Source of the DNA: Bdellovibrionaceae bacterium UBA2339
GTDB taxonomy: Bacteria; Bdellovibrionota; Bdellovibrionia; Bdellovibrionales; JAMPXM01
Assembly (NCBI GenBank): GCA_002344785.1
Contig: DDUL01000029.1
Location: forward strand, 1-58,228
Direction of reading: 5' to 3'
DNA: 58,228 bases
Shown here: positions 1 through 8,743 of the stretch, in pieces
How positions within the stretch are numbered: the first letter of the stretch is position 1
Layout of the letters: each line of letters opens with the position of its first letter
The notes under the pieces: generated by a model
What the model was told of the DNA's origin: nothing
Seen by the model: the letters and a program-made list of their open reading frames with translations, nothing else
The model's database searches: none
Translations under genes and position numbers: made by a program

Positions 1-285
1 ACGGCCTATCCGCCACTCGTCCGAGCGTATCTACCGGGCGTTGAGCACCAGCGCTTTAAAGGTCGCCGACCTTGTGCGGTGGGATTTGGTGAGCTCAAGC
101 GCGGGGGCTTTGATCCGCTGTTTAGTTTCAACCACACGGCGGCGATGATCCGCGCGCATATGAGTCGAATGCTCAGAAAAACTTGGTGTACGACAAAGAA
201 AATCGAGTCGCTTGAAGATCACCTCTTCATCTACGCGAACTTCCACAACAACCAACTCCTCACGCTCAACCAGCGAAGGGCCTGA
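1..285 (+). pseudogene. Transposase C-terminal fragment (IS1/IS1595-like), cut by window edge
   Basis: Frame 1 is open from the first base to the TGA at 283-285, giving about 94 residues of a transposase C-terminus. It matches the end of the complete transposase at 41575-42588 in order and spacing: a GGFD block, then FNHTAAM (NHTATKM in the other), TWCTTKK (TWCTSKT), a following glutamate (IESL versus MEGL) that is the likely third catalytic acid, and a final YHN-like motif (FHNNQL versus YHNEVY). The two are related but diverged, so this is not a recent duplicate. The N-terminal part lies outside the window, so whether the gene is intact cannot be judged. It points toward murE and ends 216 bases before it, where dcw genes such as ftsI would be expected. 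Confidence 0.75.
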
Positions 286-500
286 GTGCGTCTCGCGCTG
301 GATGCTCTTGCATCTCACGGCTCGTGAGTCCCCACAATTTGGTCATTTCGATCGGGCGCCTAGGCTTGAGCGCACGGCGAGGTCCTCGAATTGCCCCACA
401 AGCTCAGCTGCAGGCGCCTCGACCGCGCATCACGACCAGCCAAGTGAGCCAGCTGAAAAAGAGCTTGATGCCCCCTCCCACCAGCGCGAAACTTCCGGCG

Positions 501-2117
501 ATGGCAAGACGAACTTGGGGAGATTGGCGTCGCGATTTTTTGGCCCGTTTGCGGGGAGCTTCGCTCGATCAAAACGAGCCGGCGCTCGGACGCGCCGAAA
601 TCTTGGCAATGTCGGCGCCTGAAACATGGCGGGAATTCGATGCTCGTCCTTTGGATTCGGTGCGAAGCGAGCTCGTGACAGCGGACTCGCGTCAGGCGGA
701 GGCCGGCGGCGTGTTCGTCGCAGTACGCGGTGAGAAAGTTGATGGTCATGATTTTGTCGCGGACCTCGTGCAGAAGCGAAACGTTGGTGCGGTGATCGTT
801 GAGCGTCAGCTGAGTGGCCTAGCGTCCAACAACACGCCTTGGTTGCACGTACAAAGTGCGCGTCGCGCGCTCGCGTGGGGCTCGGCGATTTTGCAGAATG
901 AGCCAAGTCGCGAGCTCTTCACCGTGGCGGTCACGGGCACGAACGGAAAAACGACGTCGACTTATCTGATGGAGTCACTCCTTCAAGATCTTGGCTGGCC
1001 ATGTGGAGTGATGGGTACCGTTGATCATCACTTAGGCGCGAAGGTGTGGCCGAGTGCACTCACGACAGCCGATGCGCCAAGCTTTCAGGCGCGTCTTCGC
1101 GAGTTCATTGATCATGGGGCGCTCGCCGTAAGTTTTGAGGCTTCTAGCCATGCGTTGGATCAGTCGCGCATTGACGGTGTGGAGCTCGACGTTGCCGTCA
1201 TCACCAATCTCACTCGCGATCACCTCGACTATCATGGCAACATGGAAAATTACTTTGCCGCGAAGGCGCGACTATTTGGTGACTTGTTGGCGCAGTCGTC
1301 GAAATCACATCGGGTCGCCATTTGGAATGGGGATGATCCGGAGTTAGGGTCACGCGAAACGATGTGGCGCGAGCGAATGCGTACGGCGGGAGTCGAGTTT
1401 TGGAGCTTGGGTCGAGAGCTGCGAGCTGAGGTTCGTCGCGCCGATTTGAGCGGCACATACGGGGTGGCCCACACGCCGTTTGGCGAAGTTGAGTTGCGGC
1501 TTCCTCTGCCGGGTGCGCACAACCTTGCAAATGCGTTGGGTGCACTCGGCGTGGCGATCGCTGCACAAAGAAGTCGGTATGGACGTGTGGATTTGTCGGC
1601 GATCGCTCGTGCGCTGCAAGGCGCGCGAGCCCCGCGTGGGCGACTTGAGCGTGTGGTCTCGCGAGAAGGTCGCCATGTTTTCGTCGATTATGCGCATACC
1701 GATGATGCGATTCGATCCGTGATGGGGCAGCTCGCGCGAGTTGCGGGACTTCCAAAACCAAGAATGATTTTGGTCTTTGGTTGCGGTGGTGATCGAGATC
1801 GCGGCAAGCGACCGCTCATGATGAAAGCCGCCTGCGAAACCTCAGATTTGGTTGTGTTGACCAGCGATAATCCGCGCGGCGAAAATCCTCAGCAGATTAT
1901 CGACGAGGCCTATGGCGGGCGAGTCGGCCAAACGCCCGTGCATCGGGAAGTTGATCGGCGTGCCGCCATCCGTTGGGCGCTTCGCGAGTCCAGACCGGGT
2001 GATGTCGTGGTGATCGCGGGCAAGGGTCATGAGCGCACACAAGAGATCGCGGGTGTACGGCATGAATTCGATGATGTGCAGGTTGCGGTGGAAGAATTGC
2101 GGCTATTGGAAAAGTAA
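501..2117 (+). CDS. murE: UDP-N-acetylmuramoyl-tripeptide synthetase, diaminopimelate type (MurE)
   Basis: Cytoplasmic Mur ligase that adds meso-diaminopimelate to UDP-MurNAc-L-Ala-D-Glu. Seen with the start at 501: the MurE N-terminal motif (TADSRQAEAGG then DGHDF), a P-loop GTNGKTT near residues 146-151, the carbamylated-lysine region with DHLDYHG, and DNPRGE at 456-461, the signature of DAP-adding rather than lysine-adding enzymes. The reading frame is open from 324, but that would give 597 residues against the family's roughly 490. No start has a clear SD; ATG 501 (538 residues) and ATG 609 (502 residues, closest to family size) are both plausible. A directly repeated GGAAAAGTAAG straddles the stop codon. 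murF follows after about 50 bases. What is odd is the upstream side: a transposase remnant instead of ftsI. Confidence 0.95.
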   Translation: MARRTWGDWRRDFLARLRGASLDQNEPALGRAEILAMSAPETWREFDARPLDSVRSELVTADSRQAEAGGVFVAVRGEKVDGHDFVADLVQKRNVGAVIVERQLSGLASNNTPWLHVQSARRALAWGSAILQNEPSRELFTVAVTGTNGKTTSTYLMESLLQDLGWPCGVMGTVDHHLGAKVWPSALTTADAPSFQARLREFIDHGALAVSFEASSHALDQSRIDGVELDVAVITNLTRDHLDYHGNMENYFAAKARLFGDLLAQSSKSHRVAIWNGDDPELGSRETMWRERMRTAGVEFWSLGRELRAEVRRADLSGTYGVAHTPFGEVELRLPLPGAHNLANALGALGVAIAAQRSRYGRVDLSAIARALQGARAPRGRLERVVSREGRHVFVDYAHTDDAIRSVMGQLARVAGLPKPRMILVFGCGGDRDRGKRPLMMKAACETSDLVVLTSDNPRGENPQQIIDEAYGGRVGQTPVHREVDRRAAIRWALRESRPGDVVVIAGKGHERTQEIAGVRHEFDDVQVAVEELRLLEK

Positions 2118-2136
2118 GAGAAGTAGGAAAAGTAAG
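2108..2136 (+). repeat. Direct duplication across the murE stop codon
   Basis: GGAAAAGTAAG occurs at 2108-2118 and 2126-2136, an 18-base period. The first copy contains the murE TAA. It is followed by a small imperfect hairpin (AGCC...GGCT, about 2140-2154) just ahead of the murF SD. Confidence 0.7.
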
Positions 2137-2166
2137 TGAGCCGAAATTTTGGCTTGAGGAGTGATA

Positions 2167-3687
2167 ATGGCCGATGCGGAGTTGTGGAAATTGAGCGCCC
2201 AAGAGGCGGCCGCCGCGATCGATGCTCGTTTGGAGTTTGTCGGCTCCTGGACAGATCACGAAGCGGGCGCGCCAGCGGCTTCGACCTCGGACGTCATCTT
2301 TTCGGGAATCGGTACGGACACTCGGCAACCTCTGCATGGCCAGCTGTTCATCGCCCTTAAGGGTGAGGTGCACGACGCTCATGCGCATATCAAGGCTGCG
2401 ATTGAAAGTGGCGCAATCGGACTTTTGATTCATCGAGATCTGACAAACGAAGAGCGACTCTTCATTGCGGAAAAGTGTAAGCGCGCACTGGCCGTCATTC
2501 ACTGTGATGACACTTTACTGGCCTTGCAGAAATTAGCTCAGCACTGGCGACGGCAGAGGCGCGCGTTGGTGTTGGGAATTACGGGCACCAACGGCAAGAC
2601 CAGCACCAAGGAATTTGCCGCCGCAATTCTCAGCTCACAGTTCAACACGCACTGGTCGAAAGGGAGCTTCAATAATCATTGGGGCGTGCCGTTTACGCTG
2701 CTCTCGCTCAACGAAGCTCACGAAGTGGCGATCGTCGAGATGGGCATGAATCACTTGGGAGAACTCAAACGACTTTCAGAAATCGTCGAGGCCGATGTGG
2801 TGGTCTGCACGATGGTGGGCCGAGGACATTTGGAAGGTGTGGGAAGCGTCGAAGGCGTCGCGCAGGCGAAGGCTGAGATTTACAAATATGCGCCGGCGAA
2901 CTCGACCTTCATTTTCAATCTCGACAATGAACACACGGCGAAGATGATGGCGGACTTTGTGCCGTTGGTTCCTTCGGGACAGCCCGGGCGTCGTAGTATT
3001 ACTTTTGCTGAGCGACGCAATGGCAACGAAGCGGGTGATGTGAGCTTCTCCGTCGACGAAGCGACAGATCAAAGCTTGCGACTCAGTGGCAGCATTCGCG
3101 GCGTGCCGGGTGAAGCTGTGGTACCGGTTTTTGGTCGGCACAATGTTGTCAATCTCATGGCGGCGTCAGCGCTGGCGCTTGCGGCGGGAATGACGCCAGA
3201 GAAAATTTGGGCGGCACTGCCTCGATGTCAGACGGCGTGGGGGCGCAACCAGTGGGTGGATTTGCAGTCAGGTGCGCGTGCGCTTTTTGATGCGTACAAT
3301 GCGAATCCCGAAAGCATGCAAGCGGCGCTGGAGAACTTCGCGACGCTGACTGTAGGTCGTCGCTTCGCTGTGCTGGGAGAAATGCGTGAGTTGGGCGAGG
3401 CCACAGGCGAACTGCATCGCGAGATGGCAAGGAAAGTGGCGCTGGGTCCTTGGGAGGCGGTCTATTTTGTGGGTCCATCGGCCGATGTGGTGAAGGCCGA
3501 ACTTCAAAAAAGCGGCTTTCGGAAAAGTATCGTTGTTTCAAATACTTATGAGAATTTTATTGCGAGCGAACTTCGTGCCATGTTAAGACCCGGTGACTTG
3601 GTTTTGCTCAAAGGATCTCGAGGCGTAGCGCTGGAAAAGTTTTTGGCGGATTTGCATCCATCAAAGCCGATTTCCAAGCAGAGCTGA
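2167..3687 (+). CDS. murF: UDP-MurNAc-tripeptide:D-Ala-D-Ala ligase (MurF)
   Basis: Last cytoplasmic Mur ligase; adds D-Ala-D-Ala to form the UDP-MurNAc-pentapeptide. Visible motifs are GTNGKTSTKEF near residue 140, NNHWGVP, the MurF-specific VEMGMNHLGE, and DAYNANPESM in the C-terminal domain. ATG 2167 was chosen over the in-frame GTG at 2161 because GAGGAG at 2156-2161 sits at normal distance from it. The length, 506 residues, is somewhat longer than the usual 450. It follows murE closely and is probably co-transcribed. It is separated from mraY by 213 bases holding TTCGAA repeats. Confidence 0.96.
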   Translation: MADAELWKLSAQEAAAAIDARLEFVGSWTDHEAGAPAASTSDVIFSGIGTDTRQPLHGQLFIALKGEVHDAHAHIKAAIESGAIGLLIHRDLTNEERLFIAEKCKRALAVIHCDDTLLALQKLAQHWRRQRRALVLGITGTNGKTSTKEFAAAILSSQFNTHWSKGSFNNHWGVPFTLLSLNEAHEVAIVEMGMNHLGELKRLSEIVEADVVVCTMVGRGHLEGVGSVEGVAQAKAEIYKYAPANSTFIFNLDNEHTAKMMADFVPLVPSGQPGRRSITFAERRNGNEAGDVSFSVDEATDQSLRLSGSIRGVPGEAVVPVFGRHNVVNLMAASALALAAGMTPEKIWAALPRCQTAWGRNQWVDLQSGARALFDAYNANPESMQAALENFATLTVGRRFAVLGEMRELGEATGELHREMARKVALGPWEAVYFVGPSADVVKAELQKSGFRKSIVVSNTYENFIASELRAMLRPGDLVLLKGSRGVALEKFLADLHPSKPISKQS

Positions 3688-3734
3688 GCTCTGTGCGCGC
3701 CGCTCGATCCCAGCGCGAATCGAGTACGAATAGT

Positions 3735-3800
3735 TTCGAATGGCGATGAATGTTTCGAACAATATTGTTCGAACCCAAGATTCGAACCCAACGATTCGAA
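3735..3800 (+). promoter_or_regulatory. Cluster of TTCGAA sites including a 20-bp perfect palindrome upstream of mraY
   Basis: TTCGAA occurs at 3735-3740, 3754-3759, 3768-3773, 3781-3786 and 3795-3800, five times in 66 bases. Bases 3754-3773 (TTCGAACAATATTGTTCGAA) are a perfect inverted repeat without a spacer. It has the form of a dimeric operator but could equally be duplicated spacer DNA. There is no U-tract, so it is not an intrinsic terminator. Confidence 0.4.
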
Positions 3801-3900
3801 CGATTCAAAAAACTAGAATCTGAAGCGGCTCAAATTTGATTCTTCGAGACGACTTGTCGGTCGCCATCAAAGAAGTTCTGCACCGGGAGATCGACACGCT

Positions 3901-4977
3901 ATGCTCTACCAGTGGCTGCACCAAGCCTCCGACTCATTTTCCGCTCTGAACGTATTTCGCTACATCACCTTTCGAACCTTCATCGCATTCTTCACCGGTT
4001 TCTTTGTCTGCTTGTGGATCGGACCTCGATTCATCCAAGGGTTGGTGAATCGGCAGGTGGGTCAGTCCATTCGCGACGACGGTCCGCAAACTCACAAGAA
4101 GAAAGCCGGCACACCGACGATGGGTGGTGGATTGATCCTCATGGGTCTATTGGTTCCAGCCTTGCTTTGGGTCAATATTCTCCACCCCTTAGTGTGGGCT
4201 GCGCTCATCGTGACTTTGGGCTTTGGCTATATCGGCTATGTCGATGACTCTTTGAAGGTGCAAAAGAAAAACTCTAAAGGCTTGCCGGGTAAAGTTCGCT
4301 TGGCCGGAGAGTTTTTGATCTCGGGCTTGGTGGTTGCGATCTTGATTTGGAAATTTGATTTTTCGACTGTCGTGAGTGTGCCGTTTTTCAAGAATGCGGC
4401 CTTTGATATCGGTTGGGGCTATGTCTTGTTTGCGTCGTTGGTGGTCACGGGCTGTGCCAATGCCGTGAATCTCACCGATGGTTTGGATGGACTTGCGATT
4501 GTGCCAGTGATCATTGTCGCGGCGACACTCGGGGTTTTCGCTTATGTCGCGGGTCATGCGACGATTGCGGGTTACTTGCAGATTCCTCACATACCAGGCG
4601 CCGGGGAATTGGTGCCTCTGTGTGGAGCCATGGTGGCGGCAGGGCTCGGGTTTCTTTGGTTCAACACATTTCCAGCGCAAGTTTTCATGGGCGACATCGG
4701 TTCGCTCTCGATCGGCGGCTTTCTGGGAATCTTGGCCGTGCTGACGAAGAATGAATTGGTGATGTTGGTATTGGGCGGTGTCTTTGTTGTTGAGGCCTTG
4801 TCGGTGATCACGCAGGTCATCAGCTTCAAGCTTACGGGGAAGCGCGTGTTCCGCATGGCGCCGATCCATCATCACTTTGAGCTCAAGGGACTTACTGAAA
4901 CTAAGATCATCGTTCGGTTCTGGATCATTTCCATCTGTTTGGCGATTTTGAGTTTGGCGACGCTGAAGCTTCGCTAG
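3901..4977 (+). CDS. mraY: Phospho-N-acetylmuramoyl-pentapeptide transferase (MraY)
   Basis: Integral membrane enzyme that transfers phospho-MurNAc-pentapeptide to undecaprenyl phosphate, giving lipid I. It has 358 residues, the normal size, with about ten hydrophobic segments. Family motifs seen: KKKAGTPTMGG, YVDDSLK with the catalytic aspartate pair, NAVNLTDGLDGLA, FMGDIGSLSIGG, and MAPIHHHFELKG near the C-terminus. The start ATG 3901 fits the N-terminal length of homologues, although the SD is weak. It lies between murF and murD as in most dcw clusters, but with unusually large spacers (213 and 182 bases) made of short repeats. Confidence 0.97.
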   Translation: MLYQWLHQASDSFSALNVFRYITFRTFIAFFTGFFVCLWIGPRFIQGLVNRQVGQSIRDDGPQTHKKKAGTPTMGGGLILMGLLVPALLWVNILHPLVWAALIVTLGFGYIGYVDDSLKVQKKNSKGLPGKVRLAGEFLISGLVVAILIWKFDFSTVVSVPFFKNAAFDIGWGYVLFASLVVTGCANAVNLTDGLDGLAIVPVIIVAATLGVFAYVAGHATIAGYLQIPHIPGAGELVPLCGAMVAAGLGFLWFNTFPAQVFMGDIGSLSIGGFLGILAVLTKNELVMLVLGGVFVVEALSVITQVISFKLTGKRVFRMAPIHHHFELKGLTETKIIVRFWIISICLAILSLATLKLR

Positions 4978-5057
4978 GGGGCGCCGGCGTTGGATTTTGC
5001 GCGAAGGATTTTGAGTCAAGCGAACTCAACCGGAAAAACTGAAGCAGGTGCTTCGGT

Positions 5058-5099
5058 ACAGAATTCGCGAAACAGAATTTGCGAAACAGATATTGCGAA
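5058..5099 (+). repeat. Three tandem copies of a 14-bp unit in the mraY-murD spacer
   Basis: Units ACAGAATTCGCGAA (5058-5071), ACAGAATTTGCGAA (5072-5085) and ACAGATATTGCGAA (5086-5099) follow each other without a gap, differing at one to three positions. Confidence 0.85.
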
Positions 5100-5116
5100 T
5101 CAAGTTAGCTGTTTGT

Positions 5117-5149
5117 CGATTTGAAGACGATTTGAAGACGATACGAAGG
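5117..5149 (+). repeat. Three tandem copies of an 11-bp unit just upstream of murD
   Basis: CGATTTGAAGA (5117-5127), the same again (5128-5138), then CGATACGAAGG (5139-5149). The last copy merges into the GAAGGAG Shine-Dalgarno sequence of murD, so the ribosome-binding site may have arisen within the repeat. Confidence 0.8.
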
Positions 5150-5159
5150 AGATGCAGTT

Positions 5160-6599
5160 ATGACCACAACTCACCAAACACCCCCGACGGCGCCCGCGGC
5201 GCCTATGTCCGAGTTTCAAGATCTTCAAGGCAAACGTGTCTTGGTGGTCGGCTTGGCACGTTGTGGAGTCTCGCTCGCGCATTTCCTGACGGAGTGTGGA
5301 GCTCAAGTTACAATTTCGGATCATAAGTCCAAGGCGGAGCTTGCGTCTTCCTTGGAGCAGATTGAAGGCCTAGGCGTGCAACTGGATCTCGGCGGTCACT
5401 CGCCCAAGGTCTTCTTGCAGCAAGATGTGATCATTCTTTCGCCCGGCGTGCCTCCGAATCTTAAAATTTTCGAGTACGCTCGCTTTAATGGCGTGTTGGT
5501 TACGGGTGAATTCGAGTTCGCAACTTGGTTCATTAAGAAGCCGATCATCGGCATCACCGGAACTAACGGTAAGTCGACGACTTGCAAACTGACGGAAATG
5601 TTTTTGAAGGAGTCAGGGCTTCAGCCATGGCTCGGTGGAAACTTTGGCGAGCCGTTGGTTGAGCATCTTCGCGCGGTGAAGCGCGGCGAGCAGTTTGATT
5701 GTGTGGTCGCCGAGGTCTCCAGTTTCCAGTTGGAGCATTGCGATCGATTCACGCCGCAAAACATCGTGTTCACTAACTTGGCGGAGAATCACCAGGACCG
5801 TTACAAGTCCATGGAAGACTATGTGAACGCCAAACGTCGCATTTTCCAAAACGTGAATCAGGCAACGACCTCGATCTTGAACGCCGATGATGCGGCTGTG
5901 GTTGAGCTGGCGCGTGATCCGGCCGTTCAGCGCGGACGAATTTTCTACTTCTCGCGGAAACCTGCGCTCGAGCCGCAAATCATGACGATCGGTGGAGCTG
6001 TTTGCATCAAGGATGAAATCCGCGTTCGTACGGGTCCGGAGATTGAGTACTACTCTGTGAAAAACATGAAAATGCGTGGCAAGCACTCGATCGACAACAT
6101 CATGGCGGCGATCTTGGCGGCACGAGAACACGGCGCGAAGCGCGAACACATTCAAAAGGTGATCGACACCTATGGAGGCATGCCGCATCGCCTCGAGTAT
6201 GTGCGTCGCGTAGGCGGCGTTGAATTTTATAACGACTCCAAAGCGACGAACGTGCATGCGGTGATGCGGGCGTTGGATGCGTTTGACGAAAACGTCATCC
6301 TCATCATGGGCGGCAAGGATACGAATCTTTCTTACGAGCCGCTTCGTGAAATGGTGAAGAGAAAAGTCAAAACTCTGATTTTGGTTGGCGAAGCCAAAGA
6401 GCGTATGAATCGAGATCTGGGCGACTACTCGGAGACATTCCTGATCGGCACATTTGAAGAGGCGGTTTTGATCGCCTATCAAAAGTCGCGCATCAGTGAT
6501 TCTGTGCTCTTGAGTCCGGGCGCTTCGAGCTTTGACATGTTCGATTCCTATGAAGAGCGCGGCAACTACTTCAAAGAGATCGTGGCGAAGTTTCGCTAA
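5160..6599 (+). CDS. murD: UDP-N-acetylmuramoylalanine--D-glutamate ligase (MurD)
   Basis: Adds D-glutamate to UDP-MurNAc-L-Ala. It is 479 residues with an SD AAGGAG eight bases before ATG 5160. Motifs: an N-terminal Rossmann segment VLVVGLARCGVS, P-loop GTNGKSTT near residue 134, ENHQDRYKSM with the lysine following in NAKRR, NDSKATN in the linker, and the C-terminal SPGASSFDMF followed by RGNYF, which is typical of MurD. The first 15 residues (Thr/Pro/Ala-rich) are an extension; ATG 5205 is an alternative start but lacks an SD. The next gene, an exported protein, starts only 19 bases downstream on the same strand, so murD probably shares a transcript with it rather than with ftsW. Confidence 0.97.
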   Translation: MTTTHQTPPTAPAAPMSEFQDLQGKRVLVVGLARCGVSLAHFLTECGAQVTISDHKSKAELASSLEQIEGLGVQLDLGGHSPKVFLQQDVIILSPGVPPNLKIFEYARFNGVLVTGEFEFATWFIKKPIIGITGTNGKSTTCKLTEMFLKESGLQPWLGGNFGEPLVEHLRAVKRGEQFDCVVAEVSSFQLEHCDRFTPQNIVFTNLAENHQDRYKSMEDYVNAKRRIFQNVNQATTSILNADDAAVVELARDPAVQRGRIFYFSRKPALEPQIMTIGGAVCIKDEIRVRTGPEIEYYSVKNMKMRGKHSIDNIMAAILAAREHGAKREHIQKVIDTYGGMPHRLEYVRRVGGVEFYNDSKATNVHAVMRALDAFDENVILIMGGKDTNLSYEPLREMVKRKVKTLILVGEAKERMNRDLGDYSETFLIGTFEEAVLIAYQKSRISDSVLLSPGASSFDMFDSYEERGNYFKEIVAKFR

Positions 6600-6618
6600 G
6601 ATCGGATTGGCCTAAAGA

Positions 6619-7614
6619 ATGTTGATTCGAATCAAGCGACAGACTCGCTTCGTGTTCATGGCTTGCGCCGCCGTCATGGCGTTTGCGGCGGGCAGTCTTT
6701 TGATGGTCGATTGGGGGGCGAATGAAGGCGATGGACTGGACATCGCGATCAGTGAAGTTCATGCCGAGATGGCGATTCATTGTCCCGAAGACTATGTCCG
6801 CGTTCGGGCGCGACCTGAGGTTGGCACTCAACATGATTTTTGTGTGATGCGAGCGCATGCGCGTTCTGACTCTCGTGAGCCTCGGCGCGATCGTGCGAAG
6901 TTGATCACAGATCTTTCGCGTCGAGCGGCCACAAACTTCATGCATCACCACGCGCAGCGCGCATGCAAAAATCTTGGACCTGGTTTTGCTCTGATCTCAA
7001 ATGTGGAGTGGATGACGATTGCGCGCGATCTTGAGATGCAGCCGGAAAATTGGTCGAGCGGCAAAGTGGGCGTCGGAGTCTTCGTGCGTGGACATACCGA
7101 TGATTCGCCTCGACACCCACTGAATATCGAGAATCTGAATGATCCCTATGATCAAACTGGAAATTCCGCGGTGGACAAACCCGGCGAAGGTTGGGAGCAG
7201 CGCCGAACCTTCGTCCTCTCAAGCGGAGAGGTGATTTGGGATTTTTCAGGAAACTATTGGCATTGGGTCGATTGGTACGTGGATGGCCCGGAGCGTGCGC
7301 GATCATTGCAACCTCATCTTCGTGAGGGCGATTGGTTGCATTTCGATGAAGTGGATCTCGCACAGGCAGCAAACTCGAAGATGCCACCTGAGTCATGGTC
7401 GCCGCTGCATTTGGGACGCGAGCATGGTTTGGGTCGCTATCTTCCTGGAGAGTTCGCCCACGGTGGATACGCGATGCGCGGAGGGTCTTGGCTCAATGAC
7501 TCGCGCGCCGGAGTGTACTCTTTGAGTCTTGCATTTGCCGGGGCTTGCGCGCCGGCCGGTATTTCATTTCGATGCGTTTACCGGCCTCACGAAGCGGACT
7601 CGGAACAACCTTAG
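6619..7614 (+). CDS. Exported formylglycine-generating-enzyme-like (SUMF1/FGE domain) protein
   Basis: A 331-residue protein with an N-terminal hydrophobic segment (about residues 11-28) acting as signal or anchor, so its domain should be periplasmic. The C-terminal half shows the FGE/sulfatase-modifying-factor fold signature: WEQRRTF, GEVIWDFSGN, then YAMRGGSW, SRAGVYSLSLAF and ISFRCVYRP. In this family catalytic formylglycine enzymes need a particular cysteine pair. Here only scattered cysteines are present, so a structural or binding role (as in many exported FGE-like proteins) is as likely as enzymatic activity. It starts 19 bases after murD and is probably in that operon. It is not a normal dcw member, and no sulfatase gene is nearby. 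Confidence 0.75.
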   Translation: MLIRIKRQTRFVFMACAAVMAFAAGSLLMVDWGANEGDGLDIAISEVHAEMAIHCPEDYVRVRARPEVGTQHDFCVMRAHARSDSREPRRDRAKLITDLSRRAATNFMHHHAQRACKNLGPGFALISNVEWMTIARDLEMQPENWSSGKVGVGVFVRGHTDDSPRHPLNIENLNDPYDQTGNSAVDKPGEGWEQRRTFVLSSGEVIWDFSGNYWHWVDWYVDGPERARSLQPHLREGDWLHFDEVDLAQAANSKMPPESWSPLHLGREHGLGRYLPGEFAHGGYAMRGGSWLNDSRAGVYSLSLAFAGACAPAGISFRCVYRPHEADSEQP

Positions 7615-7636
7615 TTTTCAAGTGTAAGTCAGGACT

Positions 7637-8743
7637 TCAGTCTCCCCAAAATCTTCGCACGCGATCGCCGAGACTGAGTGCAGGGCGCTCGGCGCGTGGT
7701 TGCACGGCGCGAAAGCCGCGGGTGATGAGGGGCAAGTTTTGTTCAACCAGCACAGAGCTAAAACCCGTCATGCGAATATCTCGTGAGGCGAGCAATGCGC
7801 CGATCAAGCCGCCGGTTTCGATGGTGACGGAGTGCACGGCGAAGATGGTGGGTGGCGAGGCCTCGAGATTCGAGTTGCAGAAGATGGGGCCTCCGGAGTC
7901 TCCGGGGCGAACTTCAAAGCCGCGGAAGTCTGAAGCCATTCGAATCGCTTGGGCGCTGACCAGGCCAGCTTCGATTCGCGCGGGAAGTTCGCGAGGAATT
8001 TGCACGATGTTGATTCGGCCGACGCGGCCATATCGATCTTCACCAACACCCGCTGCCGCACAGTAGTGAGTCAGGTGTCCACTGATGAACGCGCGTGATG
8101 AGTCGGGCTCGGGCAAATTCACCGGAGCAATCGCGATGGGTTCGGCCAGTCGCAACACGCCGAGATCTTTGGCGGCGTTCCCGAGCGTGGGGCGCTCTTC
8201 GTTGGCTTTCCAATCGGGATTGCGGAAAAATGCCGCGACTTCAGAGCGGAGTGCGGTGGGCTGGCCTTGTGAATTGTAGCCTCGACATTCAACGACGGCC
8301 ATACGGCGCGGATTTTTTAATTCACGCAAAGTTGCGGCGGCATTTGAATTCGGCGTGAGCGGCAAGGAGGGATCGCAATGCGCGGCCGTGAGTAAGTATC
8401 GGGATCGTTGCGGCGAGCTTGATGATGCCGTTGGGTTCTGTGACACCTGGGCGCGCAGCGAAGCGGGAAAGGACTCCTCGTCGATCAAGGTTCCCGTGCA
8501 AATCGCGAGGCTCACGCGTTGTTCGCGATTCTGCGCATTCAGCCCTCTCTCGAGAACATGCAATCGACAAGCGCCAGCGAAACGGGGCTCATCGGCGGGA
8601 TCAAGAGCTTCGCCCATGATCGCGAGAGCCGGTGTGGCGTGAACAAAGCTCGCGATGCTTCCCCCGACCACAAGCCGAGTCAGACTTCGGCAGCCCGCCA
8701 TGAAAACGGCTGTCAATTTTCCTGACAGTTGAGAGTTGAACAT
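7637..8743 (-). CDS. Exported trypsin-like serine protease
   Basis: A chymotrypsin-fold (S1) protease with the full catalytic triad visible: LTAAHC (His 122), KDLGVLRL (Asp 193) and RPGDSGGP (Ser 283). ATG 8743 was chosen because AGGAG lies seven bases upstream; a GTG at 8758 would overlap the SD. The first 40 residues form a signal sequence ending around ALA, so the enzyme is secreted or periplasmic. Length is 368 residues, with insertions between His and Asp relative to trypsin. The gene is inverted within the dcw cluster and ends 22 bases from the convergent FGE-like gene. It splits murD from ftsW. The substrate is unknown. Confidence 0.88.
   Translation of the reverse strand: MFNSQLSGKLTAVFMAGCRSLTRLVVGGSIASFVHATPALAIMGEALDPADEPRFAGACRLHVLERGLNAQNREQRVSLAICTGTLIDEESFPASLRAQVSQNPTASSSSPQRSRYLLTAAHCDPSLPLTPNSNAAATLRELKNPRRMAVVECRGYNSQGQPTALRSEVAAFFRNPDWKANEERPTLGNAAKDLGVLRLAEPIAIAPVNLPEPDSSRAFISGHLTHYCAAAGVGEDRYGRVGRINIVQIPRELPARIEAGLVSAQAIRMASDFRGFEVRPGDSGGPIFCNSNLEASPPTIFAVHSVTIETGGLIGALLASRDIRMTGFSSVLVEQNLPLITRGFRAVQPRAERPALSLGDRVRRFWGD

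Noticed and set aside
8151..8168. R24-like CGCAACAC-GCCGAGATC on the minus-strand protease gene
   Set aside because: It needs a two-base deletion and encodes DLGVLR, the conserved region of the catalytic Asp 193, so resemblance is probably chance.
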